Of a stretch of DNA of 64,000 bases, positions 6,252-14,663 are shown piece by piece. The notes under the pieces are model-generated. The model searched no databases. It saw nothing but the letters and a program-made list of their open reading frames with translations, and was not told the origin of the DNA. Each line of letters begins with the position of its first letter. Positions within the stretch are counted from its first letter, which is position 1. The position numbers and the translations under genes are program-made. Source of the stretch: Pseudomonadaceae bacterium SI-3 (GTDB lineage: Bacteria > Pseudomonadota > Gammaproteobacteria > Pseudomonadales > Pseudomonadaceae). The stretch is taken from NCBI GenBank assembly GCA_004010935.1, contig CP026511.1:992001-1056000 (forward strand). The letters run 5' to 3'.

Positions 6252-7442
6252 TCAGCTGACCAGGCGAGCCGTTTGTGGGTCATACGCTACACCGGTAATA
6301 GACCCATCCCGAATGCGCTCAACCGCTTCATCAATCACATGCAGCGGCACTAGGAACCATTCCCTTGGCTTAACCGGATTGCCGAAGCGGTCTTCGATGG
6401 TTAAGTCCAGCTGCGCTGCGCCAAACAGGCGGTGGAAGATGTTTTCCAGCCGGGTACGGTTCAGGTTGTGAAGCTTGTAAGTCGCGACCACTTCCACATC
6501 GGCCAGCAGGTAGGTGGCATCCTTCGCGGCCGCCGCGATACGGGTTTCCACTCGGCCGCCGGTTACGCCGATCTTGTGGATCAGCTCGCGGTGCTCGGCT
6601 ACGAATGGGTGGCTGGACTGGCTGCGCAGCACATAGATAGTGCCAGTCTCGATGTCGTCCGGCTCGGTTATGTCGCTGAATAGCGGGCCGGAATCTACCT
6701 TGATGAGCCGAGACCCGGCACGGCCGTCACTGTCTTTGTAGAGCGCCCGCTGCAAGGACCGTAATAGCAGATCGCTTTCCGTCTCATTGGAGTAGATGAC
6801 GCGCAAGCGCCCATTTGTCTCCGCATTCGGCGTCCTGTAGGTGTCGCCCACTTCGGCAACATAGGCGATCAGTCCGCTCAAAATGAAGAAGTCCCCTGCT
6901 TCGATGCTGGCGTTCTTGCCAAAGGGCTTGGTTACCCACGATTTTTGTTTGAGGCCCGCTTCCACCTCATCAAACAGTGGCTTAAACCTCTCGAAGTCTT
7001 TACACGGGTTCCGGGCGGCAATTTCTTCTGCCGCCTTTATTGCCGCACTGGATCGCACATGCCGCAGCACGGTGATGTCGTCCTGATCGACGGACTCACT
7101 GCCGATGCCGAGCTCAGCGAGTAATGCGTCCTCATCCAGGTCGTCCACATTTACTGCGGCGGCCGCAGTACCTGACAGTAGGCCGTGACTATCAAAGCCT
7201 GCCAGTAGGGTTTGTGCCTCCGGCAGCTTGCGCAGCTGATCCAGGCGCACGGCATACAAACGCTCGAAGATGTCGCAATCCTCGCCATGCAGTGGGGCGC
7301 GGCCGTGGGTTTGATAGAAACGCTGAATGTCCTCGAAGCCAGCGATGATGCGTTCTTCGCGAGGGGTTCGGGTTGTTATCTTGAGTGAAGGGACTTCTAT
7401 CCCCAGCGCATTCAGCAGCTCGTCATCGTTCATTTCAGCCAT
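6252..7442 (-). CDS. GIY-YIG nuclease domain protein of the defence-like cassette
   Basis: A 396-residue protein, last gene of the four-gene cassette. The start at 7442 (MAEMNDDELL) is preferred over one at 7475 because AGGAGGG lies 8 bases upstream; it overlaps the helicase stop by 8 bp. The C-terminal third carries a GIY-YIG nuclease fold of the T5orf172/MUG113 kind: TIYVLRS at about 268-274, KIGVTGG about 290-296, the conserved Arg in VETRI about 301, and the metal-binding Glu in RLENIFHRLF about 333. The N-terminal half has an acidic start and a segment GFEDIQRFYQTHGRAPL resembling the helicase C-terminus. It is the likely DNA-cleaving subunit, by inference from the fold and position. Confidence 0.82.
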   Translation of the reverse strand: MAEMNDDELLNALGIEVPSLKITTRTPREERIIAGFEDIQRFYQTHGRAPLHGEDCDIFERLYAVRLDQLRKLPEAQTLLAGFDSHGLLSGTAAAAVNVDDLDEDALLAELGIGSESVDQDDITVLRHVRSSAAIKAAEEIAARNPCKDFERFKPLFDEVEAGLKQKSWVTKPFGKNASIEAGDFFILSGLIAYVAEVGDTYRTPNAETNGRLRVIYSNETESDLLLRSLQRALYKDSDGRAGSRLIKVDSGPLFSDITEPDDIETGTIYVLRSQSSHPFVAEHRELIHKIGVTGGRVETRIAAAAKDATYLLADVEVVATYKLHNLNRTRLENIFHRLFGAAQLDLTIEDRFGNPVKPREWFLVPLHVIDEAVERIRDGSITGVAYDPQTARLVS

Positions 7443-9546
7443 TGGCAGAGCCCTCCTGTGCCTTCGCTTGGGCACGATAGCGTGCGAAAGCTACCATGCC
7501 CTCGGCGATAGTCTTTTCCCAGGCGTCGGCGGAGTTGATGTCAGGCAGGCGGCCACGCTCGTTCTTGAACTGCAGGGCACGTTTTGCCAGGTCTCGTGCT
7601 TCGTCTTCGGGAATGCTCACCTTTTTGGCCGCAATGCTGGCCTGAACCTGACGCAGGGACTTTTCGTCCATCGCCTTCGCCAGTACCGCATAGGCGGCGT
7701 CGAAGGGGTTGATGCGGTCGATTAGATCAATGTCCAGCTCGCGTACGTTAATGAACTTGCGCACGCCATCCAGCAGAGCAGTGCTGCCTTGTAAGGTGTC
7801 ACTCCCGTTGGCGTCGGCCTGAGCCAACATCAACTTGGCCTGCTGGGTAATGTTCATTGCGGCGATAGCGTGTTGGCGGATGGCTTCCTGGTCGACGTCG
7901 CTCAAATCGGGGTAACGCTCGCGCACGATTTTCCCCATGCGCAGTTGGGTCAGCTCTTCCGGCAAGGTATTTTCCTTGTCGAATAGGCCGCGTTCCAGCA
8001 CGGTTTTGTCCTGCAGGAAGCTAGTCACTACTTCGTTCAAATCTTCTTTGCAGATGCGCGTGGCTTCAGTGCTTTGCGGCGTGGTCAGGCCATTGATCTC
8101 AACATGGAACTGGCCTGTGGTTTCATTCACGCCCAGGTTGGTGCCGCCCGGTTGATAGCCTTCACCATCGTTGTAAACAAAGCCCTCTTTCTCCCCGTGG
8201 TTCCTCGGGGTGAATTCATAGCGCGGAGCAAGCACCTGTTCCATCAGCAGGCTGGCGGAAATGGCTTTGAGCATATCGTTCACCGCCTCGGCAACGGCAG
8301 CTTGATCGGCCATAGGCTCGGCGATCAGGTTGGTGAAACGCGAGCGCTCCTTACCCTCGGCATCCCGCGTGGCACGGCCAATGATTTGTACGATTTCGGT
8401 CAGGCTCGAACGGTAGCCGATGGTCAGCGCATGCTCGCACCAGATCCAGTCAAAGCCTTCCTTCGCCATGCCCAGCGCGATGATTACATCCACGTTGTCG
8501 CGGTTGTTCTTCTGTGCCGGATCTTTCAGTGCGCCGAGCACTTTGGAGCGTCTGGCCGCGTCGCTGTCATCTACCAGGTCGGCCACTTTCAGCGTGCGGC
8601 CGTCCTTGGCTTTGATCAGGTGGAAGCCGGTCGCCGGGTCGACACCCTGCCAATCGCCCAGCGAACTCATGATCTCGTTGACCTCGCGTTCCTTGTCTTT
8701 GAGGCTCTCGCGGGCATTTACGTTTGGAATGTGGACGATGGTTTTCAGCGCCGGGTCCAGCACCTTGGCGACCGCATCCACGTACCTCCCAGTGTAGAAG
8801 AAGTAGCCAATATCCAGCGACTTGAGCCAGCGATAGCCGTTTAGCTGCTCGTAGTAGGTGTACGTCACCGTCTCAAACTTGTTCTCTTCCGACGGGGCCA
8901 GCACGGCCGCGCTGTCGCCACGGAAGTAGGAGCCGGTCATGGCAACGAGGTGTACCTTGTCGCGGTTGATGAACGCGCTCAGTTGGCTGCCCAGTTTGTT
9001 GTCTGGGTTGGCAGAAACGTGGTGGAACTCATCGATGGCAATTAGGCGGTTGTCGAACGCGTCGATGCCCAACTCTTCCACGGCAAAGCGGAAGGTGGCG
9101 TGGGTGCAGACCAGCACCTTGTCGCTGCTGTCTAGGAAGGCGCGCACGGCGTCCACCTTGGACTTGGCCACACGCGGCTCATCGATGCCTGGGGCATTGC
9201 ACAGGTTCCACTGCGGAGCCACCACCCAGTCCCAGTAGAAACCATGCTGGCTCAGCGGCTCATCGGCAAAGCTGCCGCCAATGGAGCGCTCGGGCACTAT
9301 GACGATGGCCTGTTGCAGGTTCTGGTTATGCAGCTTATCCAAGGCGATAAACATCAGTGCGCGAGACTTGCCCGATGCGGGGGGCGATTTGATCAGCAGG
9401 TACTGTTCGCCGCGCTTGGTATAGGCGCGCTCTTGCATGGTGCGCATGCCCAGCTCATTTGCCTTGCTGGATGCCCCAGTGTGCGCTGTAGCAATGGATA
9501 CCGACGGCACCGTGTAGCTGTTGGTCGGGTTGGTGGTGTTCGTCAC
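7435..9546 (-). CDS. DEAD/DEAH-like superfamily 2 helicase of the cassette
   Basis: A 703-residue helicase. Walker A is SPPASGKS (54-61), Walker B/motif II is the variant DEFHH (about 172-176), motif III TGS is about 204-206, and motif VI QIIGRATRD is about 387-395, so both RecA-like lobes are complete. A C-terminal extension of some 300 residues has no recognised domain but ends with FKNERGRLPDINSADAWEK, similar in pattern to the N-terminus of the GIY-YIG partner. The start is GTG at 9546, overlapping the upstream TGA (GTGA), with GGAGG 10 bases before it. As in type I and III restriction systems, ATP-driven translocation or unwinding would feed DNA to the partner nuclease; this role is inferred. 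Confidence 0.88.
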   Translation of the reverse strand: MTNTTNPTNSYTVPSVSIATAHTGASSKANELGMRTMQERAYTKRGEQYLLIKSPPASGKSRALMFIALDKLHNQNLQQAIVIVPERSIGGSFADEPLSQHGFYWDWVVAPQWNLCNAPGIDEPRVAKSKVDAVRAFLDSSDKVLVCTHATFRFAVEELGIDAFDNRLIAIDEFHHVSANPDNKLGSQLSAFINRDKVHLVAMTGSYFRGDSAAVLAPSEENKFETVTYTYYEQLNGYRWLKSLDIGYFFYTGRYVDAVAKVLDPALKTIVHIPNVNARESLKDKEREVNEIMSSLGDWQGVDPATGFHLIKAKDGRTLKVADLVDDSDAARRSKVLGALKDPAQKNNRDNVDVIIALGMAKEGFDWIWCEHALTIGYRSSLTEIVQIIGRATRDAEGKERSRFTNLIAEPMADQAAVAEAVNDMLKAISASLLMEQVLAPRYEFTPRNHGEKEGFVYNDGEGYQPGGTNLGVNETTGQFHVEINGLTTPQSTEATRICKEDLNEVVTSFLQDKTVLERGLFDKENTLPEELTQLRMGKIVRERYPDLSDVDQEAIRQHAIAAMNITQQAKLMLAQADANGSDTLQGSTALLDGVRKFINVRELDIDLIDRINPFDAAYAVLAKAMDEKSLRQVQASIAAKKVSIPEDEARDLAKRALQFKNERGRLPDINSADAWEKTIAEGMVAFARYRAQAKAQEGSANG

Positions 9547-10604
9547 TGTGATTCGTCCTCCATGAGGGTGCCGTCGCCCGCCAGTTCACGTTCGATCTGT
9601 TCAATGCTGGGCAAGCTGGTTTGCAATTCTGCAGGCAGAGATTCGAGCAATTTGTACTCGGCAATGCCCATGGGCTGGGTCTTATCGCCCAGCGCATATT
9701 CCGCCACGATCTTGTTTTTGCTCTTGCAGAGCAAAAGGCCGATGGTGGGGTTGTCGTGTTCATCTTTGACCTGGCGATCCACCGCAGTCATATAAAATCC
9801 AAGCTGGCCCAGGTGCTCGGGCTTGAACTTGCCGGCTTTGAGCTCGATCACCACATAGCAGCGCAGCTTGAGGTGGTAGAACAGCAAGTCAATGAAGAAT
9901 TCGTCGCCGCCTACATCCAGCACTACCTGCCGCCCGACAAACGCAAAGCCTGCGCCCAGCTCCAACAGAAACTCGGTGACGTGTTTGACCAGGGCGTGTT
10001 CGATTTCGCGTTCCTGCGCCTCATCGCGCAGGCCGAGGAAGTCAAACCGATACGGATCTTTCAACGACTCGCGGGCCAGGTCCGACTGCACCTTGGGCAA
10101 GCTGACGTCGAAGTTAGTGACCGCCGTGCCACTGCGCTCCAACAGGCGGGTTTCGATATGGATGTTCAGCACATTGCGTGACCAACCGTGCGCAATCGCG
10201 CTCTGGGCATAGGCCAGGCGCTGCTGTGAGTCTTTTAGCCGGGTCAGCAGTACCAGGTTGTGCCCCCAGGGCAATTGTCCAACAGCCTGTTGGACAATTG
10301 CGGCATCCGGCCAGGCCTCGGCAAAGGCGCGCATATACATCAGGTTGGCGCGGGAAAATCCCTTCATCTCAGGAAAGGCGGTGCGCAGGTCATGGGCCAG
10401 CCGCTCGATCACCTTGGCCCCCCAGCCCTGCTGTGCCTGCCGGGTCAAAATATCGTTGCCGATCTGCCAGTAGAGCAGCACCAGTTCGCGGTTTACCGCC
10501 AGCGTGGCGCGCTGCTGGGCGCTATGGATGCGGCCTTTGAGGTCTGCTAACCACTCGCCGTAGCCCTCGGGTGGTGTGGTCAGGCTAGCAGGGGTGTCGT
10601 TCAT
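9543..10604 (-). CDS. PD-(D/E)XK nuclease, DUF1016/YhcG family
   Basis: A 353-residue protein with the two parts of the YhcG family. The N-terminal DUF1016_N winged-helix-like domain (about 15-165) includes LVLLYWQIGNDI and WGHNLVLLTRLKD. The C-terminal nuclease domain has Asp in FFIDLLFY (about 239) and the ELK motif (254-256), a PD-(D/E)XK signature. YhcG genes are often found inserted in restriction operons, where their role is not settled. The start at 10604 overlaps the methyltransferase stop by 4 bp (ATGA) with GAGGG upstream, and its own stop overlaps the helicase start by 4 bp, so it is an integral cistron rather than a late insertion. Confidence 0.88.
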   Translation of the reverse strand: MNDTPASLTTPPEGYGEWLADLKGRIHSAQQRATLAVNRELVLLYWQIGNDILTRQAQQGWGAKVIERLAHDLRTAFPEMKGFSRANLMYMRAFAEAWPDAAIVQQAVGQLPWGHNLVLLTRLKDSQQRLAYAQSAIAHGWSRNVLNIHIETRLLERSGTAVTNFDVSLPKVQSDLARESLKDPYRFDFLGLRDEAQEREIEHALVKHVTEFLLELGAGFAFVGRQVVLDVGGDEFFIDLLFYHLKLRCYVVIELKAGKFKPEHLGQLGFYMTAVDRQVKDEHDNPTIGLLLCKSKNKIVAEYALGDKTQPMGIAEYKLLESLPAELQTSLPSIEQIERELAGDGTLMEDESQ

Positions 10605-13360
10605 GCCATTTTCCCTCGTAGCTTCTTCGGCGTGGCCTTTGCTGTGTCTGCTGTCATCTTGGTGTAGAGATCAAACAGCTTCTCCAGTCGTTCGGTGTCG
10701 TTCTTGAAGCGACGACCGATATAGATACGCTCCAGCACTTCATCGTTGTGCTCGTGGGCACGGCGAAGGTTCTCAGGCATGGTGTCTGGGTCATACAGGT
10801 CGGCGATGGTGGCGGGGAAGTGTGCTTCGCGGGCCAGCAGAATATCTTCAGCGCAGCGGGTCAGGTCGACCTTGTTTTGCTCTGTGAGCCTCGGCACTGG
10901 GAAGGTGTTCCAGCCAAGTGTGTTGGAGTAGCGGAAGTCCGTTTTCATTTTTCCGCAGACGGTGCCAATCCAAACGAGGTGCAGGCGGGAGGCGATGAGG
11001 GCCATGTTCCAAAGTGGGGCGTCGTAGAGGGCAAGTGCAAGATTTGAGACGCGCACGTCACTCGTCAGCAAACCGCAAGGGAGATAAGCGCGGCGCTCCG
11101 ACGAGACGCTTGGAATGATGATGGTGTGGTCGTTTCCGATGATAGTCCGTTCAAACTTGTAGGGTGTGTCGAGGCCGGCACGGCCACGTTCACTGCCATG
11201 CAGACGATATTCTCGTATGCGGTCAAGCCTCGCCTTGATGGGCGGAATTGAAAAGGCGATCTGCGCTTGTTCGTCAGTTATCCAGAGACAGTACCGTTCT
11301 AGGCCATTGATGAACTCTTTGGAGCCAAGGATCGGCTTTATTAGAGGCGCTGCCTCAGGATAAGAGTCCAGCAAATCCCTTGCCTCATCGGGCGTGAGCA
11401 ACAGATTTCCCTGATCTCTCGGGATGTTCCCGCCAAACATGGTCGATACACCAGAGATGGGATCATTCGCCCGCTCGACGATGATATTTTTGCCGGGCGC
11501 GAGATATAAGTTGATGCTTTCAACTTCTTTTCGCTCTTCACCGTCGAAGATGTATTTCTGTTTGACGCCTAAATTGGCCACGCCAACAATTATGCAGGTG
11601 ACTTGCGCGTTCCTAGCAGCGTTGTTACCCCAGAGAAAAGCTTTGTGGCCAAAGAAAATCTCTTGCCCCGCCATGACTATTCTCGGCCACACCAGCGGAA
11701 CCTGAACACCTTGGCAGATAGAGTTCGTAGAAACGAAGGCGAATCGGCCTCCGCTGCGAATGTAGTCTGATGCTTTCCAAAGCCACCCAGTGATGTAATC
11801 GACAGCGCGCACGTCTTTTTTGGTAAGGCTTTTTATGTCGCTCTTCTGCTCTTTCGATTGATATTTGTCGCCAATATACGGCGGGTTACCGCAGATGTAC
11901 GTCTCGCCTCCTTCGTTTTCGAAGGCGATTTCAGATTGGTCCAATGGCACGTCGAACAAATCGTTCGCTGCCAGCTTCACGCTAGTCCCCGTCGGCGGGC
12001 ACACCGCCAACCAATCCAGCCGCAGCGCATTGCCGCAGACAATCCAATTCTGTGAGTCTAACGGTAGAAATTCAGCTAAAGCATCCTGCTGCCCGCGATA
12101 CAACACATCGCACTGAAACTCAGCAATGATAAGGGCCAGTCGGGCAATTTCTGCCGGAAAGTCGCGTAGCTCGATGCCGCGGAAATTGGTCAGCGGTATT
12201 TCGGACTTATTGTGAGCTTCGCCCCGGCGACGATTGATCTCCGCCTCGATATCGCGCATCTGCTTGTAGGCAATGACCAGGAAATTGCCGGAACCGCATG
12301 CTGGGTCAAATACGCGGATGCGCGCCATACGCTTGCGCAGGTTAAGCAGCTTGGCCTTGTTGTCGCCCGCTGCCTCCAGCTGAGCACACAGATCATCCAG
12401 AAATAGTGGGTTTAATACTTTCAGGATGTTGGGCACGCTGGTGTAGTGCATGCCCAGTGCGCCGCGCTCTTCATCATCGGCCACGGCCTGAATCATGCTG
12501 CCGAAAATGTCTGGGTTGATTTTTTGCCAGTTCAGGTTGCCGGCGTGCAGCAGGTAAGTACGCGCCATGCGCGTAAAGCGCGGTACTTCAGTGCTTCCAG
12601 AGAACAAGCCGCCATTCACATACGGGAATTTGTTGGCCCAGCCAGGCAAGCGCGGTTCTGCACCGGCACGCTCGGCCAACTTGAGGTTCATAGCGCGGAA
12701 GATTTCCGACAGCACCTGGGCGGTGTTGGAGCCGTCGCGCTCGCTGTAGTGCTCAACCGTCGTGGTAAACAGTCCGTCGCCAGTGAAGATATCTGTGTCT
12801 TCAGCAAAAAAGCAGAACACTAACCGAGACATAAAATGGTTCATGTCATGGCGGCGTTCGGTCTTGGCCCAGTCCGGGTTCTCGTTCAGCAGTTCGACGT
12901 ACAGCTTGTTCAGGCGGCTGGTGGCACGCACGTCGATGGGGTTGTCTTTGATCTCCTTGATGGTGGAGATGCCGGCCAGCGGCAGCAGGAAGCCGAAGTG
13001 GTTGGGAAAGTCAGGGTAGTCGCAGGTGATGGTTTCACCCGTGATCAGTTCTTCGGCCTCCAGCGTTTGCCCGTCGGTGGAGAGGATGAACTTGGCTTTA
13101 GCTTTTATGGTGGCCGGGCTGGCGCGCAAGGCCTTGAGCGTTTCGCCCACGGTGCCAGGCTCGCATGCGGCGATATGAATGTTGCTGCGCAGTAGTACGC
13201 CGCCAGGTACATCCGAGGCGTTGTTGTTGCCAGCGCGCAGGCGCTTGAGCGCGGTTTCCTTGTTGCCGAATGCGGCCAGGAAGGTGAACGGGAACTCCGC
13301 CGCGTCAAAGGGCTCTAGGGCCAGGTCCGAAATGGCGGACTCAATTTCTACTGCATTCAT
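10601..13360 (-). CDS. MmeI-like DNA adenine methyltransferase of the cassette
   Basis: A 919-residue class I SAM-dependent DNA methyltransferase, first gene of the cassette. Motif I is FDPACGSGNF (351-360), which binds S-adenosylmethionine, and motif IV is NPPY (492-495), typical of N6-adenine enzymes. Between them FRGIELRDFPAEIARLA is characteristic of the MmeI/YeeA group. The region from about 600 onward should hold the target recognition domain, since no separate specificity subunit is encoded. MmeI itself carries a nuclease domain at its N-terminus; in the first 300 residues here I see no D...ExK signature, so cleavage is probably done by the downstream gene products. The start at 13360 lies 41 bases from a 17-bp palindrome, a candidate operator. 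Confidence 0.88.
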   Translation of the reverse strand: MNAVEIESAISDLALEPFDAAEFPFTFLAAFGNKETALKRLRAGNNNASDVPGGVLLRSNIHIAACEPGTVGETLKALRASPATIKAKAKFILSTDGQTLEAEELITGETITCDYPDFPNHFGFLLPLAGISTIKEIKDNPIDVRATSRLNKLYVELLNENPDWAKTERRHDMNHFMSRLVFCFFAEDTDIFTGDGLFTTTVEHYSERDGSNTAQVLSEIFRAMNLKLAERAGAEPRLPGWANKFPYVNGGLFSGSTEVPRFTRMARTYLLHAGNLNWQKINPDIFGSMIQAVADDEERGALGMHYTSVPNILKVLNPLFLDDLCAQLEAAGDNKAKLLNLRKRMARIRVFDPACGSGNFLVIAYKQMRDIEAEINRRRGEAHNKSEIPLTNFRGIELRDFPAEIARLALIIAEFQCDVLYRGQQDALAEFLPLDSQNWIVCGNALRLDWLAVCPPTGTSVKLAANDLFDVPLDQSEIAFENEGGETYICGNPPYIGDKYQSKEQKSDIKSLTKKDVRAVDYITGWLWKASDYIRSGGRFAFVSTNSICQGVQVPLVWPRIVMAGQEIFFGHKAFLWGNNAARNAQVTCIIVGVANLGVKQKYIFDGEERKEVESINLYLAPGKNIIVERANDPISGVSTMFGGNIPRDQGNLLLTPDEARDLLDSYPEAAPLIKPILGSKEFINGLERYCLWITDEQAQIAFSIPPIKARLDRIREYRLHGSERGRAGLDTPYKFERTIIGNDHTIIIPSVSSERRAYLPCGLLTSDVRVSNLALALYDAPLWNMALIASRLHLVWIGTVCGKMKTDFRYSNTLGWNTFPVPRLTEQNKVDLTRCAEDILLAREAHFPATIADLYDPDTMPENLRRAHEHNDEVLERIYIGRRFKNDTERLEKLFDLYTKMTADTAKATPKKLRGKMA

Positions 13361-13400
13361 GGTTTACCACTGTCCAGATCGCTGATGCGCGAAGGCGGCG

Positions 13401-13417
13401 ATTTTAGCCGCTAAAAT
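13401..13417. promoter_or_regulatory. Perfect 17-bp palindrome upstream of the cassette
   Basis: ATTTTAGC-C-GCTAAAAT is a perfect palindrome 41 bases upstream of the methyltransferase start. It is an AT-rich operator-like site in otherwise GC-rich DNA and may bind an autoregulator of the cassette. No matching -35/-10 pair could be fixed. Confidence 0.5.
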
Positions 13418-13766
13418 TTTTGGGCGAGGGTCACATCCCGGCCGGCACATGCCGCTCTGTCGGCCTGGCGTCAGCATCGCAACTCAGCTCTGCTCAGTCG
13501 CCTCGGTTTATGCTGGATGCCACTGGATTCGACAGCCGAGCGCCCTGAGCCAGTGAATGGGGAATCAATCATTACACGATGCCGGGGATGATAAAGGAAG
13601 GCGCTTCTGCAATGCGAAAAAGCGGCAAATGGGCTGGTGGGTTTCGTCGAATCGAGCTTACGGTAGCTGCCCGTAACCCAAAATGGCTTCGGGGCTTTCA
13701 CTCAGGAGGTTGCGTCGCCCCCAGAACTACTCTTTTTTATTTTATCTTTCTTTTTAGCGGCTCAGC
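13418..13766. other. Non-coding region upstream of the cassette
   Basis: Between the palindrome and the inverted repeats lies about 350 bp without a convincing gene. The right part contains an unusual T-rich run (13731-13757). It probably holds the cassette promoter on the minus strand. Confidence 0.4.
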
Positions 13767-13857
13767 CTGAGCTGTATTCCAACGCGACGGAGCTCTAGGT
13801 GAGCTCCATCCAGATGGTACACAGCTCAGGTTGATACGTGTCACTCTGAGCTGTGTA
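13767..13857. repeat. Three CTGAGCTGTRTA copies and a GAGCTC palindrome
   Basis: CTGAGCTGTATT (13767-13778), its inverse TACACAGCTCAG (13818-13829) and CTGAGCTGTGTA (13846-13857) form a cluster. The last two are perfect 12-bp inverted repeats 16 bp apart. Between copies 1 and 2 is GGAGCTC-TAGGT-GAGCTCC (13789-13807), a perfect 7-bp-arm palindrome. The right copy lies inside the 3' end of the winged-helix gene, whose stop is at 13841. Possible roles are operator, terminator or iteron-like binding sites for that protein. Confidence 0.6.
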
Positions 13858-14431
13858 TAAGATCACCACGGCGATTGAGGTTTCTACGCAGCGTTTCTCG
13901 AATGCCGGCTGGCAGTCGATCTAGGTCGGTGTGCAATGAGCCTAAATCGATCTGGGAATTACCACCTGCCAGATTGATTTGTATATTCAGACGCTCGATA
14001 TTCAGTGTTCGCGTACTTGCGAGATCGCCAGCGATCATGGCTTTTTTAAGCTCAGTAACGGTCTGCTGGGCGCGGTCCGGCACGTAATCCCAGGTTACTA
14101 CGGTATGTGGTAAGCCGGCCTCAGTGACCTGGACCTTTTCGCGTAGCATGTAGTGATTGGATCGGCCGAACTTTTTCTTTGCAATGAAACCTGCTTTTTC
14201 GAGAACCCCTAATGCCCGTTTGACCTGTGCCTGACTGACTCCAGACTGTTCGGAAATCCGTTGGATGCCCGGTTTCGATAATCCATGGTCGAAATTGGCG
14301 TGTGCCTTGATGACGGCATAAACCGTAAATGCATGGGGCCCGATTCGGGCGACATCACCCTGATCGATCATGGCCCTAAAGACATGAAACCACTGAGTCT
14401 GTGCGCGCAGTGGGGCGGAGGTGTTAGTCAT
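13841..14431 (-). CDS. Winged-helix DNA-binding protein of the element
   Basis: A 196-residue protein. The start at 14431 (MTNTSAPLRA) is chosen because GGGAGG lies 7-8 bases upstream; it overlaps the AlpA-type gene by 8 bp. Residues about 20-95 form a helix-turn-helix/winged-helix module (GIQRISEQSGVSQAQVKRALGVLEKAGFIAKK) of the kind seen in MarR-like regulators and replication initiators. The rest is polar with no known domain. Its place between the AlpA gene and the cassette, with inverted repeats at its 3' end, suggests a role in control or replication of the integrative element. It could be a regulator or a Rep-like protein; the sequence does not decide. Confidence 0.65.
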   Translation of the reverse strand: MTNTSAPLRAQTQWFHVFRAMIDQGDVARIGPHAFTVYAVIKAHANFDHGLSKPGIQRISEQSGVSQAQVKRALGVLEKAGFIAKKKFGRSNHYMLREKVQVTEAGLPHTVVTWDYVPDRAQQTVTELKKAMIAGDLASTRTLNIERLNIQINLAGGNSQIDLGSLHTDLDRLPAGIRETLRRNLNRRGDLIHSSE

Positions 14432-14663
14432 TGTTATGCCTCCCACGTAACTGTACGCGCGGCCGGCTCAGGATCCAGGCAGATATCTCCGTGCTGAGCC
14501 AGCCAACCGATCTGCTGCTGCCTAGATCATATGGAGCAGGGAATTTTCCCGCTGCTATGTCGCGATAGATCGTGGATCTCTTTTTCCCGACAGCGAGTTC
14601 AACCTCGGGCAGGCGAAGGAAGCGCGGTTCCTCTGGGCTGGGTGCAATAGTTTGTGCTGACAT
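14424..14663 (-). CDS. AlpA-family regulator / excisionase-like protein
   Basis: A 79-residue MerR-like helix-turn-helix protein: FLRLPEVELAVGKKRSTIYRDI is the recognition module, and GWLSTEISAWILSRP closes the domain as in AlpA. AlpA-type proteins activate integrase genes or act as excisionases of P4-like islands. It sits upstream of the integrase on the same strand, separated from it by 459 bp, and overlaps the next gene by 8 bp. No clear ribosome binding site is seen for the ATG at 14663. Confidence 0.8.
   Translation of the reverse strand: MSAQTIAPSPEEPRFLRLPEVELAVGKKRSTIYRDIAAGKFPAPYDLGSSRSVGWLSTEISAWILSRPRVQLRGRHNND

Noticed and set aside
6252..13360. Classical type I restriction-modification or DISARM
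   Set aside because: No HsdS or HsdR, and no DrmA/B/C homologs; the methyltransferase is of the self-recognising MmeI type and the nucleases are GIY-YIG and YhcG.
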